A model generated the notes under the pieces. The model searched no databases. It saw nothing but the letters and a program-made list of their open reading frames with translations, and had not been told where the DNA came from. From positions 1 through 6,532 of the forward strand of contig JAEZHP010000133.1 in NCBI GenBank assembly GCA_023416515.1: a stretch of 6,532 bases of DNA, read 5' to 3'. Shown here piece by piece: positions 1 through 6,052 of this stretch. Made by a program: the position numbers and the translations under genes. The number at the start of each line of letters is the position of its first letter. The stretch's first letter is position 1. This stretch comes from Pseudomonadota bacterium. Lineage in GTDB: Bacteria; Pseudomonadota; Alphaproteobacteria; Sphingomonadales; Sphingomonadaceae.

Positions 1-17
1 CGCGCACCCACCCCCAG

Positions 18-38
18 CCCCTCCCTTTCAGGGAGGGG
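18..38. terminator. G/C-rich hairpin, possible terminator
   Basis: A perfect 8-bp stem, CCCCTCCC (18-25) with GGGAGGGG (31-38), closes a 5-nt loop (TTTCA). On the plus strand it is followed after two bases by a short T run (41-44), as in a weak intrinsic terminator for a gene lying left of the window. On the minus strand it begins 4 bases after the M16 protease stop codon, but no T tract follows there. It may serve both directions. It also resembles the CCCTCCC/GGGAGGG hairpin repeats scattered between genes in sphingomonads (recalled, not checked). Confidence 0.5.
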
Positions 39-42
39 AGTT

Positions 43-2916
43 TTAGTTCGCGGCGCTTCTCAGCGCTGCGCGGCCGAAGTCGAACTGGTCGAGCGGAATC
101 ACCTCCACGTTCGGATATTGCGCGCGAAGCTGGTCGATGAACTGGCTCGAGCGGCCGGCGATGACGATGCTGGCCTGGCTTGGATCGAGCTCGGCGGCGA
201 CCGAGCGGGCGATCTGCTCGGGAGTGACCGCCGCGAGGCTCGACAGATAGCGGCCATATTCGCTCATCGGCAGGCCCTGCACCGCGAGGTTGGTGAGGAA
301 GGAGCCGAGGCCGAAAGTGGTCTCGACCTGGCGCCCGAATGCGCCGGTGAGCAAGGTCCGCCGCCGCTCGAGCTGCTCGGGCGCGATCGGCTCCGCCGCG
401 AGGCGGCGGATCTCGTTCAGCATCACGCTCGCAACTTCCGGAACCGCGTCGTTGCGAGTCTGCGCCTGGGCAACGAGAAGACCCTCGTCGCGCATCGTCT
501 CGAGGCTCGAATAAGCGCCGTAGCTGAGAGCGCGGTTCACCCGGACTTCCTGGAACAGGCGGCCCGTCGAGGAGCCGCCGAGCGCCGAATTGGCGAGCAG
601 CAGCGGATAATAATCCTCGTCGCCTCGGGTCACTCCGCGAAGAGCAACCGACACGGCGGCCTGGTCGGCGGCGGGCATGTCGACGACGACGACTCGCGGA
701 GCGCCCGGAGCGCCGGCGCGGTTGGCGGGAAGCGCCGGAAGCGGCTGCGCGGGAGCGGCCCAGTCGCCGAACAGGCGCTCGGCGAGAGCGAAGCCCTGTT
801 CCGGCTCGAGCGAGCCGATGACCACCATCGTCGCATTATCCGGCCGCCACCAATTGGCGTGGTAGCGGACGAGATCGTCGCGGGTGAGCGCCTGAAGCGC
901 CGCCGGAGTGGGCGAAGCGGCGCCGTAGGGCGCATCCCCGAACAGCACGCGCCGAAGCGCGAAGGCGTTGACCGTTCCGGGCTGGCGCAAGGCGACCCGG
1001 AGCCGGTCGAGCGAGCGGCGGCGCTCGCGGTCGAGCTCCTCCTGGGCCAAAGCCGGGCTTCGAACGACCTCGCTGAGCAGGCGGCCGGCCGCCTCGATAT
1101 TGGCGGCGGGAGCGGCGACGAAGGCGGTGCTGCTGTCGGGACCGGAGCTTGTGCCGATCTGGGCTCCGAGACGCTCGATCTCGGCAGCGAGCTGGGTCGC
1201 GCTGAGCCGGGTCGTGCCGCTGTCGGCGAGGTTGGCCGTCATCGCCGCGACGCCCGGGCGGTCGGCTGGATCGGCGGCACCGCCGCCGCCGAACACGAGA
1301 TAGGCGCCGGCGAGCGGAAGGCTGGTCGACTTGGCCACCACCACCCGCATTCCGTTGGCGAGGCGGCGCTCGGCGAAGGCGGGGGCGGCGATGGCGCGCT
1401 GCGGGCCGGGCGCCGGCGGAGCCACCCGCTCGCCCTCGGGAGCGAGCTGGTTGGGGGTGCGCACCGCGGGCGGAAGGGTGATCCCGAGGGCGGCGCTGGT
1501 GCGCTGCTGCGACGGATCGGGCTGAGCCTCGCCCTGGCGCTGGCCCTCGTCGAGATAGCGGATGGCGACCCGGCGATCGTCGCGCAGATATTGGCGAGCG
1601 ACCCGCTGGACGTCGGCGGCGGTGACTCGCTGGACCGCGGCGAGCATCTCGTCGCTCCACCGCGGGTCGCGAGCGACGATGACTCCTTGAGCAAGAGTCT
1701 CGGCGCGGCCGGTCGGGGTCTCGCGGTCGAACAGCTCGTCCGAGACATATTCGGTGATCGCTTCGCGAAGCTCGGCGTCCGAGACGCGCTGGTCGCGGAC
1801 ACGCGCAACCTCGGCGGCGATCGCGGCCTCGACCTCGGCGGGATCCTTGCCGCTGGCGACGACCGAGTTAATCGCGAACAGGCCGGCATCCTCGAGGCCG
1901 TAATTGATGGCGCTCGCCGACTGGGCGATCTGGCGATCGTAGACGAGGGTCCGGAACAGCCGCGACGACTGGCCGCTGGAGAGGATTCGCGAGAGCACTT
2001 CGAGCGCGGCGCTGTCCGGATGGTCGGCCTTGGGGCGCTGCCACGAATAGACCACTGCAGGCAGCGGCACGTTGGGGCCGTAGGCGGTGATCGTGCGCGC
2101 CGCGCTCTGCGGGTGGCCTGAGAGGTGGTGGCGAAGGATCGGGCGGCTCGGCCGCGCAATCGGCGCGAGATGCTGGTCGATCCAGCGGTCGAGCTGGGCG
2201 GGATCGAAATTGCCCGAGACGATCAGGGTGGCGTTGTCGGGGCGGTAGAAATTCTCGTGAAAGGCGCGGGCATCCTCGAGGCTGGCCGCGTCGAGATCGC
2301 CGACCGTGCCGATCCCGGAGCGCTGGTAGGGGTGGTCGACGAAGGTGTTCTGGAACAGGTGGTAGCGCTGGAGCCGGCCATAGGGCTCGGCGAGGACCCG
2401 CTGGCGCATCTCTTCCTTCACGATGCTGCGCTCGGCGTCGAAGACCGACTGGTCGAGGACGGAGCGGCCCATCCGCTCGGCATGGGCCCACAGCATCGCC
2501 TCGAGCTGGTTGGCGGGCACGGTCTCGTAATAGCGGGTGGTGTCGGGCGAGGTCGAGGCGTTGCGGGTGCCGCCGGCTTCCTCCTCGACGATCCGGCTCA
2601 ATTGGCCCGGAGCGATGTTGCGGGTGACCCGGCTCAGGATATGCTCGAACAGGTGGGCGAAGCCGGAGCGGCCGGCGGGATCGTCCTGCGATCCGACGTC
2701 GTAGAACATCTGGACGTGGACGTTGGCCGTGCTCGTGTCCCGGATCGCATAGACCTTGAGTCCGTTGGGAAGCGTCCGGGTCGTGTAGGCGATCGGCGGA
2801 ACCGCGATCCGCGCGGGCTGCTGCTGCGCCTGCGCGGCCGTGGGCAGCGATGCGGCCATCGCCGCCGCGAGAACGAGGAACGGTCCGCCGCGGAAGAACG
2901 CGCCCTTGCCTGCCAT
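43..2916 (-). CDS. Exported two-domain M16 (pitrilysin-family) zinc metalloprotease
   Basis: A predicted secreted or periplasmic metallopeptidase of 957 aa. The N-terminus is a signal peptide: basic start, a hydrophobic FLVLAAAMAASL core, and an AQA cleavage site at residues 28-30. The first M16 half carries the inverted zinc motif HLFEH (88-92), with Glu169 in VKEEMR as the likely third ligand, the usual 77 residues after the second His. The family NASTS...YYETVP segment follows at about 120-134. Residues about 457-510 are a Pro/Gln/Ala-rich linker. The second half (about 512-957) has the M16 fold (GGSSTGRLFQEVR...ALSYGAYS), but its zinc motif is replaced by AMTAN (557-561). One active and one inactive half is normal for two-domain M16B proteins, which cleave peptides inside a closed chamber. 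ATG at 2916 is chosen because AGGGG lies 10 bases upstream; a GTG three codons earlier (2925) sits only 1 base from that AGGGG. The substrate is unknown. Family call is secure. Confidence 0.95.
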   Translation of the reverse strand: MAGKGAFFRGGPFLVLAAAMAASLPTAAQAQQQPARIAVPPIAYTTRTLPNGLKVYAIRDTSTANVHVQMFYDVGSQDDPAGRSGFAHLFEHILSRVTRNIAPGQLSRIVEEEAGGTRNASTSPDTTRYYETVPANQLEAMLWAHAERMGRSVLDQSVFDAERSIVKEEMRQRVLAEPYGRLQRYHLFQNTFVDHPYQRSGIGTVGDLDAASLEDARAFHENFYRPDNATLIVSGNFDPAQLDRWIDQHLAPIARPSRPILRHHLSGHPQSAARTITAYGPNVPLPAVVYSWQRPKADHPDSAALEVLSRILSSGQSSRLFRTLVYDRQIAQSASAINYGLEDAGLFAINSVVASGKDPAEVEAAIAAEVARVRDQRVSDAELREAITEYVSDELFDRETPTGRAETLAQGVIVARDPRWSDEMLAAVQRVTAADVQRVARQYLRDDRRVAIRYLDEGQRQGEAQPDPSQQRTSAALGITLPPAVRTPNQLAPEGERVAPPAPGPQRAIAAPAFAERRLANGMRVVVAKSTSLPLAGAYLVFGGGGAADPADRPGVAAMTANLADSGTTRLSATQLAAEIERLGAQIGTSSGPDSSTAFVAAPAANIEAAGRLLSEVVRSPALAQEELDRERRRSLDRLRVALRQPGTVNAFALRRVLFGDAPYGAASPTPAALQALTRDDLVRYHANWWRPDNATMVVIGSLEPEQGFALAERLFGDWAAPAQPLPALPANRAGAPGAPRVVVVDMPAADQAAVSVALRGVTRGDEDYYPLLLANSALGGSSTGRLFQEVRVNRALSYGAYSSLETMRDEGLLVAQAQTRNDAVPEVASVMLNEIRRLAAEPIAPEQLERRRTLLTGAFGRQVETTFGLGSFLTNLAVQGLPMSEYGRYLSSLAAVTPEQIARSVAAELDPSQASIVIAGRSSQFIDQLRAQYPNVEVIPLDQFDFGRAALRSAAN

Positions 2917-2935
2917 GTGTGCCACACCCCTGTCG

Positions 2936-2965
2936 CTGATTTCCTGTATTAGGGTGGTAAATCAG
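2936..2965. repeat. Short inverted repeat upstream of the M16 protease
   Basis: CTGATTT (2936-2942) and AAATCAG (2959-2965) form a perfect 7-bp inverted repeat around 16 bases. It lies 20 bases upstream of the protease ATG, in the 97-bp gap behind the SRPBCC gene. It could be a hairpin in the protease mRNA leader or a regulator site. With so little sequence, chance is a fair alternative. No T tract makes it an obvious terminator, and I see no convincing -35/-10 pair for the protease in this gap. Confidence 0.25.
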
Positions 2966-3013
2966 TCAGCCGGGCGATGGCAAGCCGAAGATATGACGCG
3001 CAGGTCGGCAGTA

Positions 3014-3502
3014 TCAGGCGATAGCGCCCAGCCCCTTGGCGACTTCGCCGAGCTGATCGGCGCAGGTGCCCCAGCCGTCGTGGAAACCCATTTTGGCGTG
3101 GGTGTCGGCGTCCGCGGCGTTGCGGTGAAGGGCGACGGCGCGGTAGCGGGTCGTACCGTTGCCGGCGTCCTCGAAGGTGACGATCGCGGTGAACGGGAAG
3201 CCGCCACAATCCTCGACCTGGTCGACCGGCCGGTAGCCGCCGCTGAGGGCCGAGGTCCACACGACCTTCTCGCCCTCGAGGACTTCGAGGAAGCAGCCTT
3301 CGCCTTCATTGTCGAAGCCGTCGGGTCCGGTCATCCGCGTGTAGAAGCGGCCGCCGGGACGAAGGTCCATGTCGACCTCGGGCGTCTGATAGGGGCGCGG
3401 CGCCCACCATTTCTTCACCTGCTCGGGATCGGTCCACGCGCGCCAGACGAGGTCGCGCGGCGCGTCCAGAAGGCGTTCGAGGACGAGATCATGATCGGAC
3501 AT
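3014..3502 (-). CDS. SRPBCC / AHSA1-type START-like domain protein
   Basis: A 162-aa single-domain protein of the SRPBCC superfamily, AHSA1 (Aha1 C-terminal-like) branch. These are soluble cytoplasmic helix-grip folds with a deep hydrophobic cavity that usually binds small lipophilic molecules. Visible family features are the DAPRDLVWRAWTDPE segment (13-27), a WW pair at 32-33, DLRPGGRF (46-53) and the C-terminal MGFHDGWGTCADQL (138-151). The start is ATG 3502, with GGGAG about 7 bases upstream inside the end of the repressor gene. An in-frame start further upstream (3568) would overlap the repressor and adds no conserved sequence. The gene starts 2 bp after the ArsR stop, so the two are almost surely translated from one mRNA. 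ArsR plus SRPBCC is a recurrent pairing. The ligand and any reaction are unknown; a chaperone-activator role should not be assumed from the family name. Confidence 0.93.
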   Translation of the reverse strand: MSDHDLVLERLLDAPRDLVWRAWTDPEQVKKWWAPRPYQTPEVDMDLRPGGRFYTRMTGPDGFDNEGEGCFLEVLEGEKVVWTSALSGGYRPVDQVEDCGGFPFTAIVTFEDAGNGTTRYRAVALHRNAADADTHAKMGFHDGWGTCADQLGEVAKGLGAIA

Positions 3503-3504
3503 TT

Positions 3505-3843
3505 CTATTCTCCCTTGCTCTTCATTTCGGCGACGTGCGCCTCGAACCGGTCGAGGCGGCTCTCCCATTCGTGGCGAAGCTCGGCGAGCCAGCTCTCGGT
3601 GGCGGCGAGCGCTTCCCCCTCGATCCGGACCGTTCGCACCCTTCCCTGCTTCTGCGAACGGACGAGACCACTCTCCTCGAGCAGCTTCAGATGCTGGAGC
3701 ACCGCCGGCAGGCTCATCTGCAACGGCCGGGCGATCTCGCTGACCGAGGCGGGGCCGCGGCTCAGGCGCGCGACGATGCCGCGCCGAGTCGGGTCGGCGA
3801 GCGCCTGGAAGGAGCGGTCGAGGCGTGGCGATTCGTTAAGCAC
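3505..3843 (-). CDS. ArsR-family winged-helix transcriptional repressor, cysteine-free
   Basis: A 112-aa DNA-binding protein of the ArsR/SmtB fold. After a typical LDRSFQALADPTRRGIVARLSRG opening (8-30) comes the helix-turn-helix (about 33-61, SVSEIARPLQMSLPAVLQHLKLLEESGLV) and a basic wing (62-75, RSQKQGRVRTVRI). An Arg/Glu-rich C-terminal helix probably helps dimerise. There is no cysteine anywhere, so the ELCVCDL metal site of ArsR/CadC sensors is absent and metal sensing through it is ruled out. Repressors of this type usually regulate the SRPBCC gene behind them. The start codon is GTG (3841-3843): the frame is open further upstream but holds no ATG or other good start before a stop, and no Shine-Dalgarno sequence precedes it. 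The start codon lies inside a perfect palindrome that may be the repressor's own operator. Family call is secure; the inducer is unknown. Confidence 0.93.
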   Translation of the reverse strand: MLNESPRLDRSFQALADPTRRGIVARLSRGPASVSEIARPLQMSLPAVLQHLKLLEESGLVRSQKQGRVRTVRIEGEALAATESWLAELRHEWESRLDRFEAHVAEMKSKGE

Positions 3844-3851
3844 ATGCTTAA
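3836..3851. promoter_or_regulatory. Perfect palindrome over the ArsR start codon, candidate operator O1
   Basis: TTAAGCA (3836-3842) and TGCTTAA (3845-3851) are exact reverse complements separated by 2 bases. This size and symmetry suit a winged-helix dimer. The site covers the repressor's GTG start codon and the weak candidate -10 element. A second site with closely matching half-sites lies 47 bp upstream (3883-3898). Binding by the adjacent ArsR protein is inference. Confidence 0.6.
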
Positions 3852-3877
3852 GTATCGCGCCGCGATGGTGGAGGCAA
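3849..3877 (-). promoter_or_regulatory. Weak candidate promoter of the ArsR-SRPBCC operon
   Basis: On the minus strand, TTGCCT (3877-3872) is followed after 17 bases by TACTTA (3854-3849). The -35 resembles TTGACA; the -10 is poor. If used, transcription would begin within a base or two of the GTG start at 3843, giving a leaderless message. That fits the missing Shine-Dalgarno sequence. The -10 falls inside palindrome O1, and palindrome O2 lies just upstream of the -35. Confidence 0.3.
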
Positions 3878-3882
3878 GATAG

Positions 3883-3898
3883 TTTAGCATCTGCTTAG
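3883..3898. promoter_or_regulatory. Imperfect palindrome, candidate second operator O2
   Basis: TTTAGCA (3883-3889), 2 bases, then TGCTTAG (3892-3898). Compared with O1, each half-site matches at 6 of 7 positions and the spacing is identical. Its own two arms pair at 5 of 7 positions. The O1 and O2 centres are 47 bp apart. The repeated half-site AGCA-N2-TGCTTA in such a short region argues against chance. It lies closer to guaA than O1 does, but still about 125 bp before the candidate guaA -35. Confidence 0.5.
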
Positions 3899-3911
3899 GT
3901 TTTGGTACTTC

Positions 3912-3995
3912 CGTCATGCTGAACTTGTTTCAGCATCCATCTTCGAGCCTCGCGCGGGACTCGACCATGGACCCTGAAACAAGTTCAGGGTGACG
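3912..3995. repeat. Nested intergenic inverted repeat (REP-like element)
   Basis: Two 29-base arms, 3912-3940 and 3967-3995, are reverse complements apart from four bases. Each arm is also a hairpin by itself. The left arm pairs TGCTGAA (3917-3923) with TTCAGCA (3929-3935); the right arm pairs CCCTGAA (3972-3978) with TTCAGGG (3984-3990); both loops are 5 bases. The centre adds a smaller pair, TCGAG (3943-3947) with CTCGA (3960-3964). The core TGAACTTGTTTCA recurs in intergenic repeats of sphingomonads as I recall them. It carries no gene. It resembles REP elements mobilised by REP-associated tyrosine transposases, but no transposase is present here. Confidence 0.8.
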
Positions 3996-4022
3996 AGGCG
4001 GACCTCGGGGGCGGCTCGCGGC

Positions 4023-4051
4023 TTTACAGCCAGCGGCTCGGTTCCTATCGC
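4023..4051 (+). promoter_or_regulatory. Candidate guaA promoter
   Basis: TTTACA (4023-4028, 5 of 6 to TTGACA), a 17-base spacer, then TATCGC (4046-4051, only TAT conserved). Transcription starting about 7 bases after the -10 would begin at or very near the guaA ATG (4058), giving a leaderless or almost leaderless mRNA. No Shine-Dalgarno sequence precedes guaA, which agrees. The -10 is weak, so this is a proposal. I see no purine-riboswitch-like fold in the leader. Confidence 0.4.
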
Positions 4052-4057
4052 CCGGCC

Positions 4058-5641
4058 ATGACGGTCCAGCCCCAAGCCCATTCCGGCGAATCCATCCTCA
4101 TCGTCGACTTCGGAAGCCAGGTGACCCAGCTGATCGCTCGGCGGGTGCGCGAGGCCGGCGTGTACAGCGAGATCGCTCCGTTCACGACGGCGGCCGAGGC
4201 ATTCGAGCGGATGAAGCCGAAGGGCATCATCCTGTCGGGATCGCCGGCCGGGGTGCCCGAGGAGGGAAGCCCGCGGGCGCCGCAGATCCTGTTCGACAGC
4301 GGCCTTCCGATCCTCGGCATTTGCTATGGCCAGCAGGTCATGACCCACCAGCTCGGCGGCGAGGTCCGGCCCGGGCACGAGACCGGCGAGGGCGGCGAGT
4401 TCGGCCGCGCCTTCCTCACCGTCACCGAGGAGTGCAAGCTGTTCGACGGCCTGTGGCAGGTCGGCGAGCGCCACCAGGTGTGGATGAGCCACGGCGACAA
4501 GGTCACGCGCTTCGCCGACGGCTTCCGGATCGTCGCGACCAGCGACGGCGCACCGTTCGCGGTGATCGCCGACGAGGAGCGGCATTATTACGGGACGCAG
4601 TTCCATCCCGAGGTCGTCCATACGCCCGACGGCGGCAAGCTGATCGCCAATTTCGTGCGCCATGTCTGCGGCTGCGCCGGCGACTGGACGATGGCGGAAT
4701 TCCGCAAGACCAAGATCGAGGAGATCCGCGCGCAGGTCGGCAACGGCCGGGTGATCTGCGGCCTGTCCGGAGGTGTGGACAGCGCGGTCGCCGCGGTCCT
4801 GATCCACGAGGCGATCGGCGAGCAGCTGACCTGCGTGTTCGTCGACCACGGGCTGATGCGCGCCGGCGAGGCAAGCCAAGTCGTCAGCCTGTTCCGCAAC
4901 AGCTACAACATCCCGCTCGTGCATGTCGACGCGGAGGAGATGTTCCTCGGCGGCCTCGCCGGCCTCACCGACCCGGAGGCGAAGCGCAAGTTCATCGGCG
5001 GGGCCTTCATCGACCTGTTCGAGGAGGAAGCTCGAAAGATCGGCGGGGCCGATTTCCTGGCGCAAGGCACGCTGTATCCCGACGTGATCGAGAGCGTCAG
5101 CTTCACCGGCGGCCCGAGCGTGACGATCAAGAGCCACCACAATGTCGGCGGCCTGCCCGAGCGGATGAATATGAAGCTCGTCGAGCCGCTTCGCGAGTTG
5201 TTCAAGGACGAGGTTCGGGCATTGGGCCGCGAGCTCGGCCTTCCTCAGGCCTTCGTCGGGCGCCACCCCTTCCCCGGCCCCGGCCTCGCGATCCGGATCC
5301 CCGGCGAGGTCACGAAGGAGCGCTGCGACATCCTTCGCAAGGCCGACGCCATCTATCTCGAGGAGATCCGCAACGCCGGCCTCTACGACGCGATCTGGCA
5401 GGCCTTCGCGGTGCTCCTTCCGGTCAAGACCGTCGGGGTGATGGGCGACTATCGCACCTATGACAGCGTCTGCGGCCTTCGCGCGGTGACCAGCACCGAC
5501 GGAATGACCGCCGACGTCTATCCGTTCGATGGCGCCTTCCTGAGCCGGGTCGCGACCCGGATCGTCAACGAGGTCAAGGGCATCAACCGGGTGGTGTACG
5601 ACTATACGTCGAAGCCGCCGGGGACGATCGAGTGGGAGTGA
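4058..5641 (+). CDS. guaA: GMP synthase (glutamine-hydrolysing)
   Basis: Catalyses the last step of GMP synthesis in the cytoplasm: XMP + ATP + glutamine to GMP + AMP + PPi + glutamate. The 527-aa length is usual. The N-terminal class I glutamine amidotransferase domain (about 12-205) has the nucleophile Cys89 in GICYGQQ, and His183 and Glu185 in FHPEV complete the triad. The ATP-pyrophosphatase domain follows, with the P-loop SGGVDS at 237-242. The C-terminal dimerisation and XMP-binding domain contains RHPFPGPGLAIRI (402-414) and the conserved ending YDYTSKPPGTIEWE. All key residues are present. ATG 4058 is chosen because VDFGSQ then falls about 15 residues in, as in homologues. No Shine-Dalgarno precedes it. 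The upstream neighbour is divergent. An ArsC-family gene begins within a few bases of the stop, so co-transcription is likely. No guaB is in the window. Confidence 0.98.
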   Translation: MTVQPQAHSGESILIVDFGSQVTQLIARRVREAGVYSEIAPFTTAAEAFERMKPKGIILSGSPAGVPEEGSPRAPQILFDSGLPILGICYGQQVMTHQLGGEVRPGHETGEGGEFGRAFLTVTEECKLFDGLWQVGERHQVWMSHGDKVTRFADGFRIVATSDGAPFAVIADEERHYYGTQFHPEVVHTPDGGKLIANFVRHVCGCAGDWTMAEFRKTKIEEIRAQVGNGRVICGLSGGVDSAVAAVLIHEAIGEQLTCVFVDHGLMRAGEASQVVSLFRNSYNIPLVHVDAEEMFLGGLAGLTDPEAKRKFIGGAFIDLFEEEARKIGGADFLAQGTLYPDVIESVSFTGGPSVTIKSHHNVGGLPERMNMKLVEPLRELFKDEVRALGRELGLPQAFVGRHPFPGPGLAIRIPGEVTKERCDILRKADAIYLEEIRNAGLYDAIWQAFAVLLPVKTVGVMGDYRTYDSVCGLRAVTSTDGMTADVYPFDGAFLSRVATRIVNEVKGINRVVYDYTSKPPGTIEWE

Positions 5642-5646
5642 GGCCG

Positions 5647-5994
5647 GTGGCGGCGCTTTACGGGATCCCCAATTGCGACACGGTGAAGAAGGCGCGGGCG
5701 TGGCTCGACGGGCGCGGCGTCTCCTACGAACTCCACGACTATAAGAAGGCCGGGATCGACGAGGATCGGCTTCGGGGCTGGGTGGGCGAGCTCGGCTGGG
5801 AGACGGTGCTGAACCGCGCGGGAACGACGTTCCGCAAGCTTCCCGAGGCGGACCGGCAGGACCTCGACGCAGACAAGGCGGTGGCGCTGATGCTTGCCCA
5901 GCCGTCGATGATCAAGCGGCCGATCCTCGACCTCGGCGACCGGCGGATCGCGGGGTTCAAGCCGGAGATTTACGAGGCGGCGCTGGCGCGCTGA
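5647..5994 (+). CDS. ArsC-family (YffB/Spx-like) thioredoxin-fold protein
   Basis: A 115-aa cytoplasmic protein of the ArsC/Spx family, closest in pattern to E. coli YffB. It opens LYGIPNCDTVKKA with a single Cys10 and no CxxC partner, then GTTFRKL (59-65), IKRPIL (89-94) and GFKPEIYEAAL near the end. YffB-type proteins are structurally like arsenate reductase, but a physiological role is not established; a glutathione-dependent thiol reductase has been proposed. No other arsenic gene is nearby, so 'arsenate reductase' would be over-annotation. The start is GTG 5647: GGGAG lies 8 bases upstream and the length matches YffB. In-frame GTGs at 5638 (overlapping the guaA stop as GTGA) and 5632 are possible but poorly placed relative to that site. 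The 5-bp gap after guaA suggests translational coupling in one operon. Confidence 0.88.
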   Translation: MAALYGIPNCDTVKKARAWLDGRGVSYELHDYKKAGIDEDRLRGWVGELGWETVLNRAGTTFRKLPEADRQDLDADKAVALMLAQPSMIKRPILDLGDRRIAGFKPEIYEAALAR

Positions 5995-6052
5995 GGGCAT
6001 TGGATGACGCCGAGCTTGCCGCGCAGGGGCGCGATATGCTTGACGCTGGCGA

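Noticed and set aside
118..2121. A 667-codon plus-strand open frame antisense to the M16 protease
   Set aside because: It lies wholly inside the well-supported protease gene. Its product has no recognisable domain and a biased, low-complexity make-up typical of the opposite strand of high-GC coding sequence.
2917..2925. GTG start three codons upstream of the chosen protease ATG
   Set aside because: The AGGGG ribosome site would be only 1 base away. The ATG at 2916 has it at 10 bases and gives an equally good signal peptide.
2125..2952. A plus-strand open frame covering the 5' end of the protease gene
   Set aside because: Antisense to the signal peptide and zinc-motif coding region, with no recognisable protein features.
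3503..3568. Longer N-terminus for the SRPBCC protein
   Set aside because: It would overlap the ArsR gene by over 60 bases and adds Arg/Pro-rich sequence without family similarity, while ATG 3502 has a well-spaced ribosome site.
3996..4057. Purine riboswitch or other structured leader before guaA
   Set aside because: Only about 60 bases lie between the repeat and the ATG, with no conserved purine-aptamer core, and the likely transcript start is at the ATG itself.
3914..5266. A 450-codon minus-strand open frame antisense to guaA
   Set aside because: It overlaps guaA, whose motifs are all intact, and runs into the nested intergenic repeat. The translation looks like a codon-bias artefact.
5647..5994. 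Arsenic-resistance locus (ArsR-type regulator plus ArsC-family protein in one window)
   Set aside because: The repressor lacks the metal-binding cysteines, the ArsC-family protein is of the YffB type, the two are on opposite strands in different operons, and no arsenite pump is present.
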